A stretch of 64,000 bases of DNA from RYN-230 sp963834515. GTDB taxonomy: Bacteria > Actinomycetota > Actinomycetes > Streptosporangiales > Streptosporangiaceae. The notes below the pieces were generated by a model that saw only the letters and a list, made by a program, of their open reading frames with translations, was not told the DNA's origin and did not search any database. Shown in pieces: positions 16,345 to 24,296 of this stretch; the stretch's first letter is position 1; every line of letters starts with the position of its first letter. Where the stretch lies: contig CAWICB010000002.1 in NCBI GenBank assembly GCA_963834515.1, forward strand, positions 372,001-436,000. Direction: 5' to 3'. Position numbers and translations under genes: made by a program.

Positions 16345-17517
16345 GTGCGCATGCTGACCGCGCAGCGGCCCATGGCTGCCCCGGTGCTGGATTTCGCGGC
16401 TACGCCAGATGGCGGGCCACCGCCGGTCCTGCGGGCCGGCGCCACCGGAGAGTTCGCCCGCCGCCCGGCGGGCGGCGAACCGATGCTCGTGCTGCGCCGC
16501 CGCGCCGACGTGCTGCGCACGCTGACGGACAGCCGCCACTTCGGCATGGCGGGCGTCACCGCCTCAGGCCGGCTTCGCGGCTGCCCGCTGACCGGGGCGG
16601 AGATGCAGTCGCCGGACGGTGGCCTGCTCAACATGGACCCGCCCCGGCTGCGTTTGTACCGGCAGCGGATCAATGGGTTGTTCACCCGGGGCGCGGCTGA
16701 GGCAACCCGGTCGGCCGTGCGCGGGCTGGCCGCCGTGCTGGTCGCGGGACTGGCCGCCCGGCCGGACGCGGACGTGCTGGCTAGCTTCGCCGAGCCGTTC
16801 ACCGAGGGTGCGGTCTGCCGGGCCATGGGCATCCCCGGCCAGGACTGGGGCCAGGTGCTGGCCTACTCCCGGGTCGCCTTTGCGGTGGTGCCCAGCCCGG
16901 GCGCGGTCGGCGCGGTCGGCACGGCCTGGGACGACCTGTACCGCTACTACGGGCGGCTCGCGGACGCCAAGCGGGCCAGGCCGGACGGGGCACTGATCTC
17001 CGAACTGATCGGCGCGCTGGACGGCTTCCCGACCCGGCATATCACGCACGTGATCGGCACGGTCGGCAACGGGTTCGGTGCCGTGCTCCCGGTGCTGGCG
17101 GTGGCTCTCACCGAACTGGCCCAGCGGCCGCGCATCGTCGCATCGTGCCTGCGCGGCGAGCGGACCTGGGACTCGGTGGCCGGGTGGCTGCTGACCGGCC
17201 GGGCCATGTTCCCGGTGGCCCTGCCCAGGGTGGCCCGGGCCGACACCTGGCTTGGCGGCCGGCCGGTCAGCGCGGGAACGGTGCTGCTACCGTCCCTGAT
17301 CGCGGCCGCGCACGACCCCAGCGGCCCGCCGTCGCCGAGCCTCCCGTTCGGGGCCGGCCCGCATTTCTGCCCGGGCGCCGCGCTCACCCGGGTGTGGCTG
17401 GGCACTGCGCTGGCCGCGTTCTTCGGGGCGTTCCCGGCGGCCCGGCTGGCCGGCCGTCTGGACTGGCAGCCCGGTACCCTGTCCATCCCGCATGAGCTAC
17501 GCCTGGCGCTGCGCTGA
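16345..17517 (+). CDS. Cytochrome P450-like protein with degenerate catalytic motifs
   Basis: P450-fold protein of 390 residues. Seen: the substrate-side MDPPRLRLYRQRINGLFT segment (equivalent of DPPEHTRLRRL) and the haem-ligand loop LPFGAGPHFCPGAALTR, with Cys342 as the thiolate ligand. Several otherwise near-invariant features are absent. The I-helix reads GTVGNGFGAVL with no acid-alcohol pair. The K-helix region before PRVARADTWLGG reads GWLLTGRAMF with no ExxR. The meander between AAAHDP and the haem loop is only about 7 residues. It may be a folded but non-classical P450 or a regulatory haem protein. It converges on a nitronate monooxygenase gene. Start GTG 16345 or ATG 16351. Confidence 0.75.
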   Translation: MRMLTAQRPMAAPVLDFAATPDGGPPPVLRAGATGEFARRPAGGEPMLVLRRRADVLRTLTDSRHFGMAGVTASGRLRGCPLTGAEMQSPDGGLLNMDPPRLRLYRQRINGLFTRGAAEATRSAVRGLAAVLVAGLAARPDADVLASFAEPFTEGAVCRAMGIPGQDWGQVLAYSRVAFAVVPSPGAVGAVGTAWDDLYRYYGRLADAKRARPDGALISELIGALDGFPTRHITHVIGTVGNGFGAVLPVLAVALTELAQRPRIVASCLRGERTWDSVAGWLLTGRAMFPVALPRVARADTWLGGRPVSAGTVLLPSLIAAAHDPSGPPSPSLPFGAGPHFCPGAALTRVWLGTALAAFFGAFPAARLAGRLDWQPGTLSIPHELRLALR

Positions 17518-17540
17518 CGTCCGCCGCGGCTATCTGGCGT

Positions 17541-18503
17541 TCAGCGTCGCAGGGCCCGGGCCAGCGCGTCCTCAGCCTGGGCGGCCAGGGCGCCGACCAG
17601 ATCGGTGGCGGGTGGCAGGTCGGTGATGAGGTCGATGTTCTCGCCCGCCCACACCGGCAGCGGCGGCAGGTCGCCGCCGGCCACGCCGTCGCGGTAGGCC
17701 TGCCTGGCCCCGGGATCGGCAGCGAGCTCGGCTTCCCGGCCCCGCCACTCGTCGAGGAACGGGTGGGCGAGGGTGCGGCCCGGGTATTTCGCCGGCCACC
17801 GGGAGCCCCGGGCGACATCCAGGATGGTGCTCCGCTCGGTGTCCTCGCCGTGCCCGGCCACGATGGCCTTCTTGACCGCCGGGTCGGCCAGCGACTCGGC
17901 GGTGGCCTGGAACCGGGTCCCGATGAGCGCCCCGGCGGCACCCAGCGCCAGGGCCGCGGCCAGCCCCCGCCCGTCGGCGATCCCGCCCGCGGCCAGGACC
18001 GGCACCGGTGCGGCCAGGTCGGCCACGATCGGCACGAACGGCAGCGTGGACCGCCCGGGGCGGGCGCCATGCCCGCCAGCTTCGGTGCCCTGCGCCACGA
18101 TCACGTCGGCGCCCAGGTCCACCGCCTGCCTGGCCTCGTCCAGGTCGGTGACCTGGAGGATCAGCGCCGCGCCCGCCTGCCGGATCGGGGGCAGGAACGG
18201 GCGCGGGTCGCCGAAGGACAGCATGACCGCCCGGGGCCGGTAGGCCAGGGCGCGCTCGACCGCAGCGATGTCGATGGCCCAGCTCTGGAAGCCCACGCCC
18301 CACGGCTGGCTGGTTCGTTCCGCTGCCAGCGGCAGCTCGCGGTCCAGCCAGGCCAGGCTCCCGCTTCCGCCGCCGAGCAGGCCGAGGCCGCCGCCGTTGG
18401 AGACGGCCGCGGTCAGCGCACCACCGGCCGTGCCGCCCAGCGGGGCCAGCGCGACCGGGTGCCGTACGGAGAACAGCTCGGTGAACGCCGTTGACAACGC
18501 CAT
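17541..18503 (-). CDS. Nitronate monooxygenase (2-nitropropane dioxygenase family)
   Basis: FMN enzyme of 320 residues that oxidises nitronates to carbonyl compounds and releases nitrite. Seen: the N-terminal HPVALAPLGGTAGGALTAAV strand, GGLGLLGGGSG, the VIVAQGTEAGGHGA loop with the conserved catalytic-region histidine, and the FMN-phosphate site PVLAAGGIADGRGLAAALALG followed by GTRFQAT, all typical of the family. ATG lies 8 bases beyond the stop of the small GTPase gene, so it is most likely the last gene of the conservon operon. Related enoyl-ACP reductase FabK and thiol-specific homologues share the fold; the AQGTEAGGH motif favours nitronate monooxygenase. Confidence 0.88.
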   Translation of the reverse strand: MALSTAFTELFSVRHPVALAPLGGTAGGALTAAVSNGGGLGLLGGGSGSLAWLDRELPLAAERTSQPWGVGFQSWAIDIAAVERALAYRPRAVMLSFGDPRPFLPPIRQAGAALILQVTDLDEARQAVDLGADVIVAQGTEAGGHGARPGRSTLPFVPIVADLAAPVPVLAAGGIADGRGLAAALALGAAGALIGTRFQATAESLADPAVKKAIVAGHGEDTERSTILDVARGSRWPAKYPGRTLAHPFLDEWRGREAELAADPGARQAYRDGVAGGDLPPLPVWAGENIDLITDLPPATDLVGALAAQAEDALARALRR

Positions 18504-18510
18504 CCCGCCA

Positions 18511-19140
18511 TCATGACCCCAGCCGGGCCGCCATGGCGTGCTGGACCAGGGTCATCAGCGCGGCCTTGACCGATTTCCGCTGCCGCGCGTCGCACTCGAT
18601 GACCGGTACGTCCGGGCTCACCGACAGCGCTTCGGCGACATCCGCGGCCGTGTGCGGGAACTCGCCGTGAAACCCGTTGATACCGACCAGGAACGGCAGG
18701 CCGGACGTCTCGAAGTAGTCCACGGCCGGGAACGAGTCAGCCAGGCGGCGCGTGTCCACCAGCACCACCGCGCCGATCGCCCCCTGGATCAGGTCATCCC
18801 ACATGAACCAGAAACGCTGCTGGCCCGGCGTGCCGAACAGGTACAGCGCCAGCCCGGCGTCCAGGGTGACCCGGCCAAAGTCCATCGCCACCGTGGTAGC
18901 CGTCTTGTCCGGCACCAGGCGCAGGTCGTCCACGCTGGTGCTGGCCGTGGTCAGCAACGCCTCGGTGGTCAGCGGGGTGATCTCCGAGACGGCCCCGACG
19001 AACGTGGTCTTGCCCACGCCGAACCCGCCCGCCACAACGATCTTGACCGACATCATCGGGTCGCCGGCCAGGCTGTCCCGCCCAGGCTGGGCGGCTGCGA
19101 TTTCCACTGTGTCCCCTTCCAGCCGGGGCAGTCCGGGCAT
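18511..19140 (-). CDS. Conservon small GTPase (CvnD-like ATP/GTP-binding protein)
   Basis: Ras-like P-loop protein of the actinobacterial conservon family. Seen: GGFGVGKTTFVGAVSEI (Walker A), LYLFGTPGQQRFWFMWDDL (switch II/G3 with the Gln-rich PGQQRF), VVLVDTRRL and FLVGINGFHG in the NKxD position, where the canonical NKxD is replaced by NGFHG, as is usual for this family. The CAT at 19138-19140 gives 209 residues with a short acidic leader; alternatives are 19056 or 19053. It follows the roadblock gene by 17 bases with no DUF742 (CvnC) gene between, an unusual arrangement. It probably acts as the output switch of the membrane kinase complex. Confidence 0.88.
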   Translation of the reverse strand: MPGLPRLEGDTVEIAAAQPGRDSLAGDPMMSVKIVVAGGFGVGKTTFVGAVSEITPLTTEALLTTASTSVDDLRLVPDKTATTVAMDFGRVTLDAGLALYLFGTPGQQRFWFMWDDLIQGAIGAVVLVDTRRLADSFPAVDYFETSGLPFLVGINGFHGEFPHTAADVAEALSVSPDVPVIECDARQRKSVKAALMTLVQHAMAARLGS

Positions 19141-19157
19141 GCTGCGCGGCACCCGGG

Positions 19158-19580
19158 CTACCCGGCCGCCGGGGGCTGCAGCCCACCCCGGGCCAGTGGC
19201 GTGAACGCCTGGCCGACCCGCTCCACGAGCAGCGCCATCTCGTACGCCACCAGGCCCATGTCGCAGTCCGCGGAGCACAGCACGGCCAGGCTGGACCCGT
19301 CGCTGATGGCCATGACCAGCAGCAGCCCCTGCCGCATCTCGACCACCGTCTGGGTGACCGGGCCGCCTTCGAACACCCGCGCCGCGCCCTGGGTCAGGCT
19401 GATCAGCCCCGAGGTCACCGCGGCCAGCTGGTCCGCCCGGTCCTGCGGGAACCCGGCCGAGAAGGCCAGCGGCAGGCCGTCGGCCGAGACCACGATGGCG
19501 TGGGCGACCGCGGGCACCCGTTCGGCGAAGTTCGTGATAAGCCAGTTCAGGTCGTGCGCCGGGGCAGCCAGCGGGCTCAC
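19158..19580 (-). CDS. Roadblock/LC7 domain protein (CvnB-like)
   Basis: Cytosolic 140-residue protein of the roadblock/LC7 fold, which in conservons binds and regulates the small GTPase. Seen: LNWLITNFAERVPAVAHAIV at the N-terminus, VSADGLPLAFSAGF, DQLAAVTSGLISLTQGAA and LCSADCDMGLVAYEMALLV, the standard order of conservon roadblock proteins. The GTG start overlaps the stop of the kinase gene (GTGA), so the two are translationally coupled. Two cysteines in the C-terminal half (CSADCD) are noteworthy but common in the family. Confidence 0.92.
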   Translation of the reverse strand: MSPLAAPAHDLNWLITNFAERVPAVAHAIVVSADGLPLAFSAGFPQDRADQLAAVTSGLISLTQGAARVFEGGPVTQTVVEMRQGLLLVMAISDGSSLAVLCSADCDMGLVAYEMALLVERVGQAFTPLARGGLQPPAAG

Positions 19581-22500
19581 TGGTTCTCCTCTCTGTCGGG
19601 CCCGCCGCCGGTGGGCGGGTCCTCCGGTGCCGTCGTGCGGGCCTTCCTGATGCCCTTCTGGAAGCTGGCCAGGCGGTCCCGGGTCTGGTTGGCGGTCCGG
19701 GCCGGCGGCAGCGTGTGGGACAGCGGGGAGGGGCCAGCCGCGCCGGGCACCAGGTTCGCCTTGGGCACCCGCTTGGGCAGGCCGGCCCCGGTGGTCCCGG
19801 CCGTCACCGGCGCGTAAGCCACCTCAGCGGCCAGCCAGCCTGCGTCCGCGGGCGATGACCAGCTGACCGGCTTCGGGTCAGCCGTCCCGGGCGTCCCGGC
19901 TGTCCGGCCGGCCGTCCCGGGCTTCTGGCCAGCTGTCCCGGGGATCTGGCTGGCCGTCCCGGGCAGCCGGATCGCACCGAGCCGGAGCGCACCGGGCAGG
20001 CCGGCCACGCCGGGGCCGCCCGCGCCGGGGCCGCCCGCGCCGGGGCCGCCCGCGCCGGGCTGGCCGCCCACGGCCGGGCTGGTGGCCGGGCGGTCGGTGC
20101 CGGGCTGGCCACGCCGGAACCAGTCGGACTCCACCGATTCGTAGATCGGCAGCCGGTGCTCCGGACCGCCATCCGGTGCGGCCGGCACGATCACGGTGGG
20201 CGCCGGGGAGGTGGCACCGGGACTGCCAGCCTCCCCGGCCGCTATGGGGGTGCCGGTGCCCAGACCGTCCGTCTCCGGGCTGGCCGTGCCCAGACCGTCC
20301 GTCTCCGGGTTGGCCGTGCCCAGGCCCTTGGCCTGCGGGCTGGCGGTGCCCAGGGCGTTGGCCTGCGGGCTGGCGGTGCCGGTGTCCGCGGCCGGGGCGG
20401 AGAGCACCGCCTTGGCGTGCGGGGCGGCGCCGGGCACCGTGGGTGCCGCCGCCCCGTCACCGCCTTCCGGGCTGGGCTCGAACCGCAGCGGCTGCATCGG
20501 CGGCAGCCCGGACGTGGCTGGGGCCCGTACCCCGGGGTCGCCCACGGCCAGCCCGTTCTCCAGCCAGCGGGCGGCCGCGTCGGCCACGCCGGCCGGGCCG
20601 GCCGCTGGTGGCTGGAACGTGCCGGCTGCTGGTGGCTGGAATGGGTGCGCGCCGAGCGCGGACCCGGCCCCCTCCCGGCTGATCACTTCGTCGGGCAGCC
20701 AGACCAGCGCGGTCAGGCCGGCGGCCGAACCGGGCCGCAGCCGGACCCGGATGCCGTGCCGGGCGGCCAGCCGGGCCACCACGAACAGGCCCATCCGCCG
20801 GGACACGGCCACATCCACCAGCGGCGGATTGTCCAGCCGCCAGTTGGCGTGCGCCATCTCGTCGGCGGGCATGCCCACGCCCTGGTCGGTGATGTCCACC
20901 AGCGCGCCGCCGCTGCTGAGCACGTAGCCGGACACCTTCACCGGGGTCTCCTCGGCGGAGAACGCGGTCGCGTTCTCGGCCAGCTCGGACAGCAGGTGCA
21001 CGACGTCGCTGACGGCCTGGCCGCGGACCGAGATGCCGGGCTGGATGTTCGGGATGACCCGTTCGTAGTGCTCGATCTCCGACACGGCGGCGCGCAGCAC
21101 GTTCAACCAGCGCCACCGGCTCCGTCCACCGCCTGGACAGTTCGTGGCCGGCCAGGACGAGCAGGTTCTCCGAGTTGCGCCGCATCCGGGTGGCCAGGTG
21201 GTCCAGCTGGAACAGGTTGGCTAGCCGGTCGGAGTCCTGCTCGCCCTGCTCCAGGTCGTCGATCAGTTTGATCTGCCGTTCCACCAGGGACTGGCTGCGC
21301 CGGGACAGGTTGACGAACATCGCGTTGACGTTGCCGCGCAGCGCGGCCTCGTTGGCGGCCAGCCGGACCGCCTCCCGGTGCACCTGGTCGAACGCCCGGG
21401 CCACCTGGCCGATCTCGTCAGTGGAGTCAACGTCGATCGGCTCGATATCCGGTGGCGCGTCCGCGTCGCCGGACTCGCTCATCCGGCGGACCGTCTCCGG
21501 CAGCCGCACCCCGGCCACCTCGAGCGCGCCGGACCGCAGCCGGGCCAGCGGGCGGGTCATAGACCGGCCCACGGCCACGGTGAAGAGGAAGGCCAGGGCC
21601 AGGATCAGCAGCACGCCGAGGCCCTCCAGCAGTGCGCTCCTGATGGCCCGGTCGCGCAGCGCGGTGACCCGCCCGGTGACCGAGGACATGAAGGCCTGCT
21701 CGACCCGGTGCAGGCTGGCCACCAGGTAGGCGGACCCGTTGGCGGCATCGGTGAAGGCCGGGTTCTCGGTCGACGAGCCGCCCGCCGCGGCCAGCGTGAT
21801 GGCCTGCTGCAGCTGAGCCTGGGCCTGGTCGGCCCCGGCCGAGGACAGCGCGCTGTCATAGACCCGCCGCTGCGCACCGGTGGCGATGAGGCCGAACTGG
21901 GCCAGGTCGGCATTCTGCTCGGCCTGCGCGGCGTTGATCGCGATCAGCTGGCCCGGCCCGAGCTGGGCCGCGCCGACCAGGTCCGGGGTCAGCGCCGAGG
22001 TGAGGATGGCCTGCTCCTCGGACACCTCTTCCTTGGTGGCCGAGATCAGCCCCACCACCCGGACGGTATCGGCCAGCGCCGCGTCGTTGCTGCCCGCCGC
22101 GATCTCGTCCTCGAGCGCGATCAGCTGGTCGATCGCGGCGGCGTATTCCTGGATCACGGCCAGCGCGGGAATCTGCGACCTGACCGCGACCGAGCGCAGG
22201 GCGGCCAGCCCGGCCATCGCGGTGACCGTCTCCCGGGCTTCCTGCTGGGCCAGCGCTGGGTAGGCCGGGCCGATGGCCCCGGCCAGATTGCGTACCCGGG
22301 CTGCCAGCACGTTGCTGCTCCGGTCATCCTGAGCCAGCACCGCCAGCTCGGGCGCGGCCGCGCTGGCCGCCGCCCCGCGGCCCCCGCCGTGCGCGCCCAT
22401 CGTGATGTACCGGATGGTGTCCTCGCGTTCAGTCTGCAGCGCCTGGACCAGGTTGCTGATCTCATCGCCCAGCCGGGAGAACTGCTCCACCCGCTGGTAG

Positions 22501-22874
22501 GCCAGCGCGCTGCGCGCCGAGGAGAGCACGCTGAAGCCACCCAGGAACACCGCAGCTAACGTGGGCAGCAGGACCAGCAGCAGCAGCCGGGACCGCACCC
22601 GCCAGTTCTTGAGCGGGGAGCGGAACGGCGGCCGCGCCGCCGCCTCCACCGCGGGCGGGTGCTCGCGCACCGCCAGCCCGGTGCCGGCGGGTCGCCCGGG
22701 GGTCGCGGCCGCCGCTGGGGGCCGGTGGCTGTCACCGGGGGCCGCGCTGCTGCCTGTCCTGCCTGGCCTGGACCGCACCGTATCTGCACCTCTCACCCGG
22801 GAAACAGCAGGCGCCCACTGGGCCGCGGGTGCCGGGACGGAGCCGGAAAAGCGGAACGTCTGCTGGCCCGCCAT
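19577..22874 (-). CDS. Conservon sensor kinase with nitrate/nitrite-sensing domain (CvnA-like), one-base frameshift
   Basis: Large membrane kinase of about 1,098 residues after correction. Order: Pro/Ala-rich cytosolic leader, transmembrane helix about 96-117, an all-helical extracytoplasmic NIT-type domain (about 125-400, containing LVQALQTEREDTIRYITMG), transmembrane helix about 415-437, HAMP, the helix NVNAMFVNLSRRSQSLVERQ, then the ATPase domain (LLSELAENATAFSAEETPV; VDITDQGVGMP). The frame breaks after RRWTEPVAL near 21105: removing one A in CAACC on the plus strand restores VNVLRAAVSEIEHYERV. A long Pro/Gly/Ala-rich C-terminal tail with 10-residue repeats follows. Upstream it is divergent from an ABC lipoprotein gene. 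Confidence 0.85.
19860..20405. repeat. Tandem coding repeats in the conservon kinase tail
   Basis: Three kinds of repeat encode the disordered tail of the kinase: a 30-base unit repeated about four times near 20256-20390 (protein G-T-A-S/N-P-Q/E-x-x-x-L), a 15-base unit repeated at least three times near 20013-20057 (GGPGA), and looser PGTA units near 19880-19965. All stay in frame. Such arrays expand and contract by slippage and vary between strains. Confidence 0.75.
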
Positions 22875-23157
22875 TCCGCCAGCCGCCGTCTCAACAGAGT
22901 CTGCCGCCGCTCACTGTAACGCCTGGGCCGCCCGCTGCACGGCAATTGTTACCAGTGTGGTGAAAAAAGTTTTCTGAGTGACCGCGCCCGGTGTAAACCG
23001 TCTTTCCGTGCTCATCTCCGGGCGGCCCGGGTTAACCTATCGGGAAGTGCGCCGGTGACATTACTAGTGGGCCTCGTAAATTGACGTTACTACGTTCATT
23101 CGGGAATGCCGCCGGTGTTTTTCCGGAACTGCCTCAGGATCTTATTGGGGAGACGTC

Positions 23158-24210
23158 ATGAACAGTGCCCAGCCCGGCCTGCACTGGTGGCCGGCGGCGG
23201 GGAAGCAGGGCGGCCCGGGCCGGCTCCGCCTGGGCCGGGCTGGCCTGATCCTGGGGCTGGCCGCGCTGGCCCCGCTCGCGGGCGGCTGCCACGCCGCCCC
23301 GGCCGGGCCGGGCCAGGTGGCGGATCAGCAGATCACGGTGGCCGCGGTGCCCGGCTTCGCCAACGCGCCGCTCCAGGTGGCGGTGCGGGACGGGCTGTTC
23401 GCCCGGCACCACGTGGACGTGACCGTGCAGACCTATCCCACCCTGCAGCGCGCCTACGCCGCACTGGGCAGCGGCCAGGCCGAGGTCATCAGCGGTGACT
23501 ACGCCGGGCTGCTGTACACCCAGGCGCATGGTTCCGGCGCCCGGCTGCGGCTGCTGGCCGACGGGTACGACGCCACTCCCGGCGTGATGGAGGTGCTGAC
23601 GCTGCCCGGCTCGGCCATCACGGCCGCCCAGGACCTGGAGGGCCAGACGGTGGCTACGCCGCTGCCGGAACTGGCCCCGTTCGCCACGGATGCCCCGTAC
23701 AACGCCGAGACGCTGGCCACCGAGGCGGTGCTGCAGAGCGACGGGGTGAGCCCGTCCAGCGTGGTCTGGAAGGCCATGCCGCCGGGCAGCATGATCACCG
23801 CGCTGCGCGACCACCAGGTCAGCGCGATCGTGGCCCCGCAGCCCTACATCCTGCGGGCCGAAACGCAGCTCGGCGCGGTGGAGCTGTTCGACGTGTGCAG
23901 CGGCGTCACGGCCAGCCTGCCGCTGTCCGGCTACTTCACCACGGCCGGCTTCGCCCGCGACTACCCGGCTGCCCTCAGCGCGTTCCAGGCTGCGCTCACC
24001 CAGGCCAAGGCCAGCACCGCCCAGCTCGGCACGGTGCGCTCGGTGCTGAGCACGCTGCCCGGGATGTCGGCGCAGCAGGCCGACCTGGTCACCGTGGGGC
24101 AGTACCCGACGTTCCTGAGCGTCGGGCAGGTGCAGCGGGTGGCCGATCTCATGTACGGCACCGGCATGATCACCACCACGCTCTCGGTGCGCGGCATGCT
24201 GCTCCGGTAA
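23158..24210 (+). CDS. ABC transporter substrate-binding lipoprotein (NMT1/SsuA-like), orphan
   Basis: Exported lipoprotein of 350 residues. A long n-region is followed by a hydrophobic stretch and the lipobox LAGGC with Cys44. The mature part opens with ITVAAVPGFANAPLQVAVRDGLFARHHVDVTV, a layout typical of binding proteins for nitrate, sulfonates, taurine or thiamine precursors (quoted in part). GSGQAEVISGDYAGLL follows. GGGGAG lies 8 bases before the ATG. No permease or ATPase gene adjoins it, so it either uses remote components or has become a sensor accessory. It is divergent from the kinase that carries a nitrate/nitrite-sensing type domain. Substrate unknown. Confidence 0.8.
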   Translation: MNSAQPGLHWWPAAGKQGGPGRLRLGRAGLILGLAALAPLAGGCHAAPAGPGQVADQQITVAAVPGFANAPLQVAVRDGLFARHHVDVTVQTYPTLQRAYAALGSGQAEVISGDYAGLLYTQAHGSGARLRLLADGYDATPGVMEVLTLPGSAITAAQDLEGQTVATPLPELAPFATDAPYNAETLATEAVLQSDGVSPSSVVWKAMPPGSMITALRDHQVSAIVAPQPYILRAETQLGAVELFDVCSGVTASLPLSGYFTTAGFARDYPAALSAFQAALTQAKASTAQLGTVRSVLSTLPGMSAQQADLVTVGQYPTFLSVGQVQRVADLMYGTGMITTTLSVRGMLLR

Positions 24211-24296
24211 CGGCCGGCCGCACCCGGCACCGGCCGGCCTGGGCCCCGCGGCCGGGCCGGCCCATTTTGCTGAACGCCCCGCGGCGGCCGGTGCCG

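Noticed and set aside
16166..16357. Small plus-strand frame ahead of the P450
   Set aside because: No ribosome site or family resemblance; it runs into the P450 start in another frame.
20457..21100. Continuation of the kinase frame as a separate protein end
   Set aside because: After the frame break the translation is Arg/Pro-rich and unrelated; the ATPase domain continues in the other frame, so this part is a frameshift artefact.
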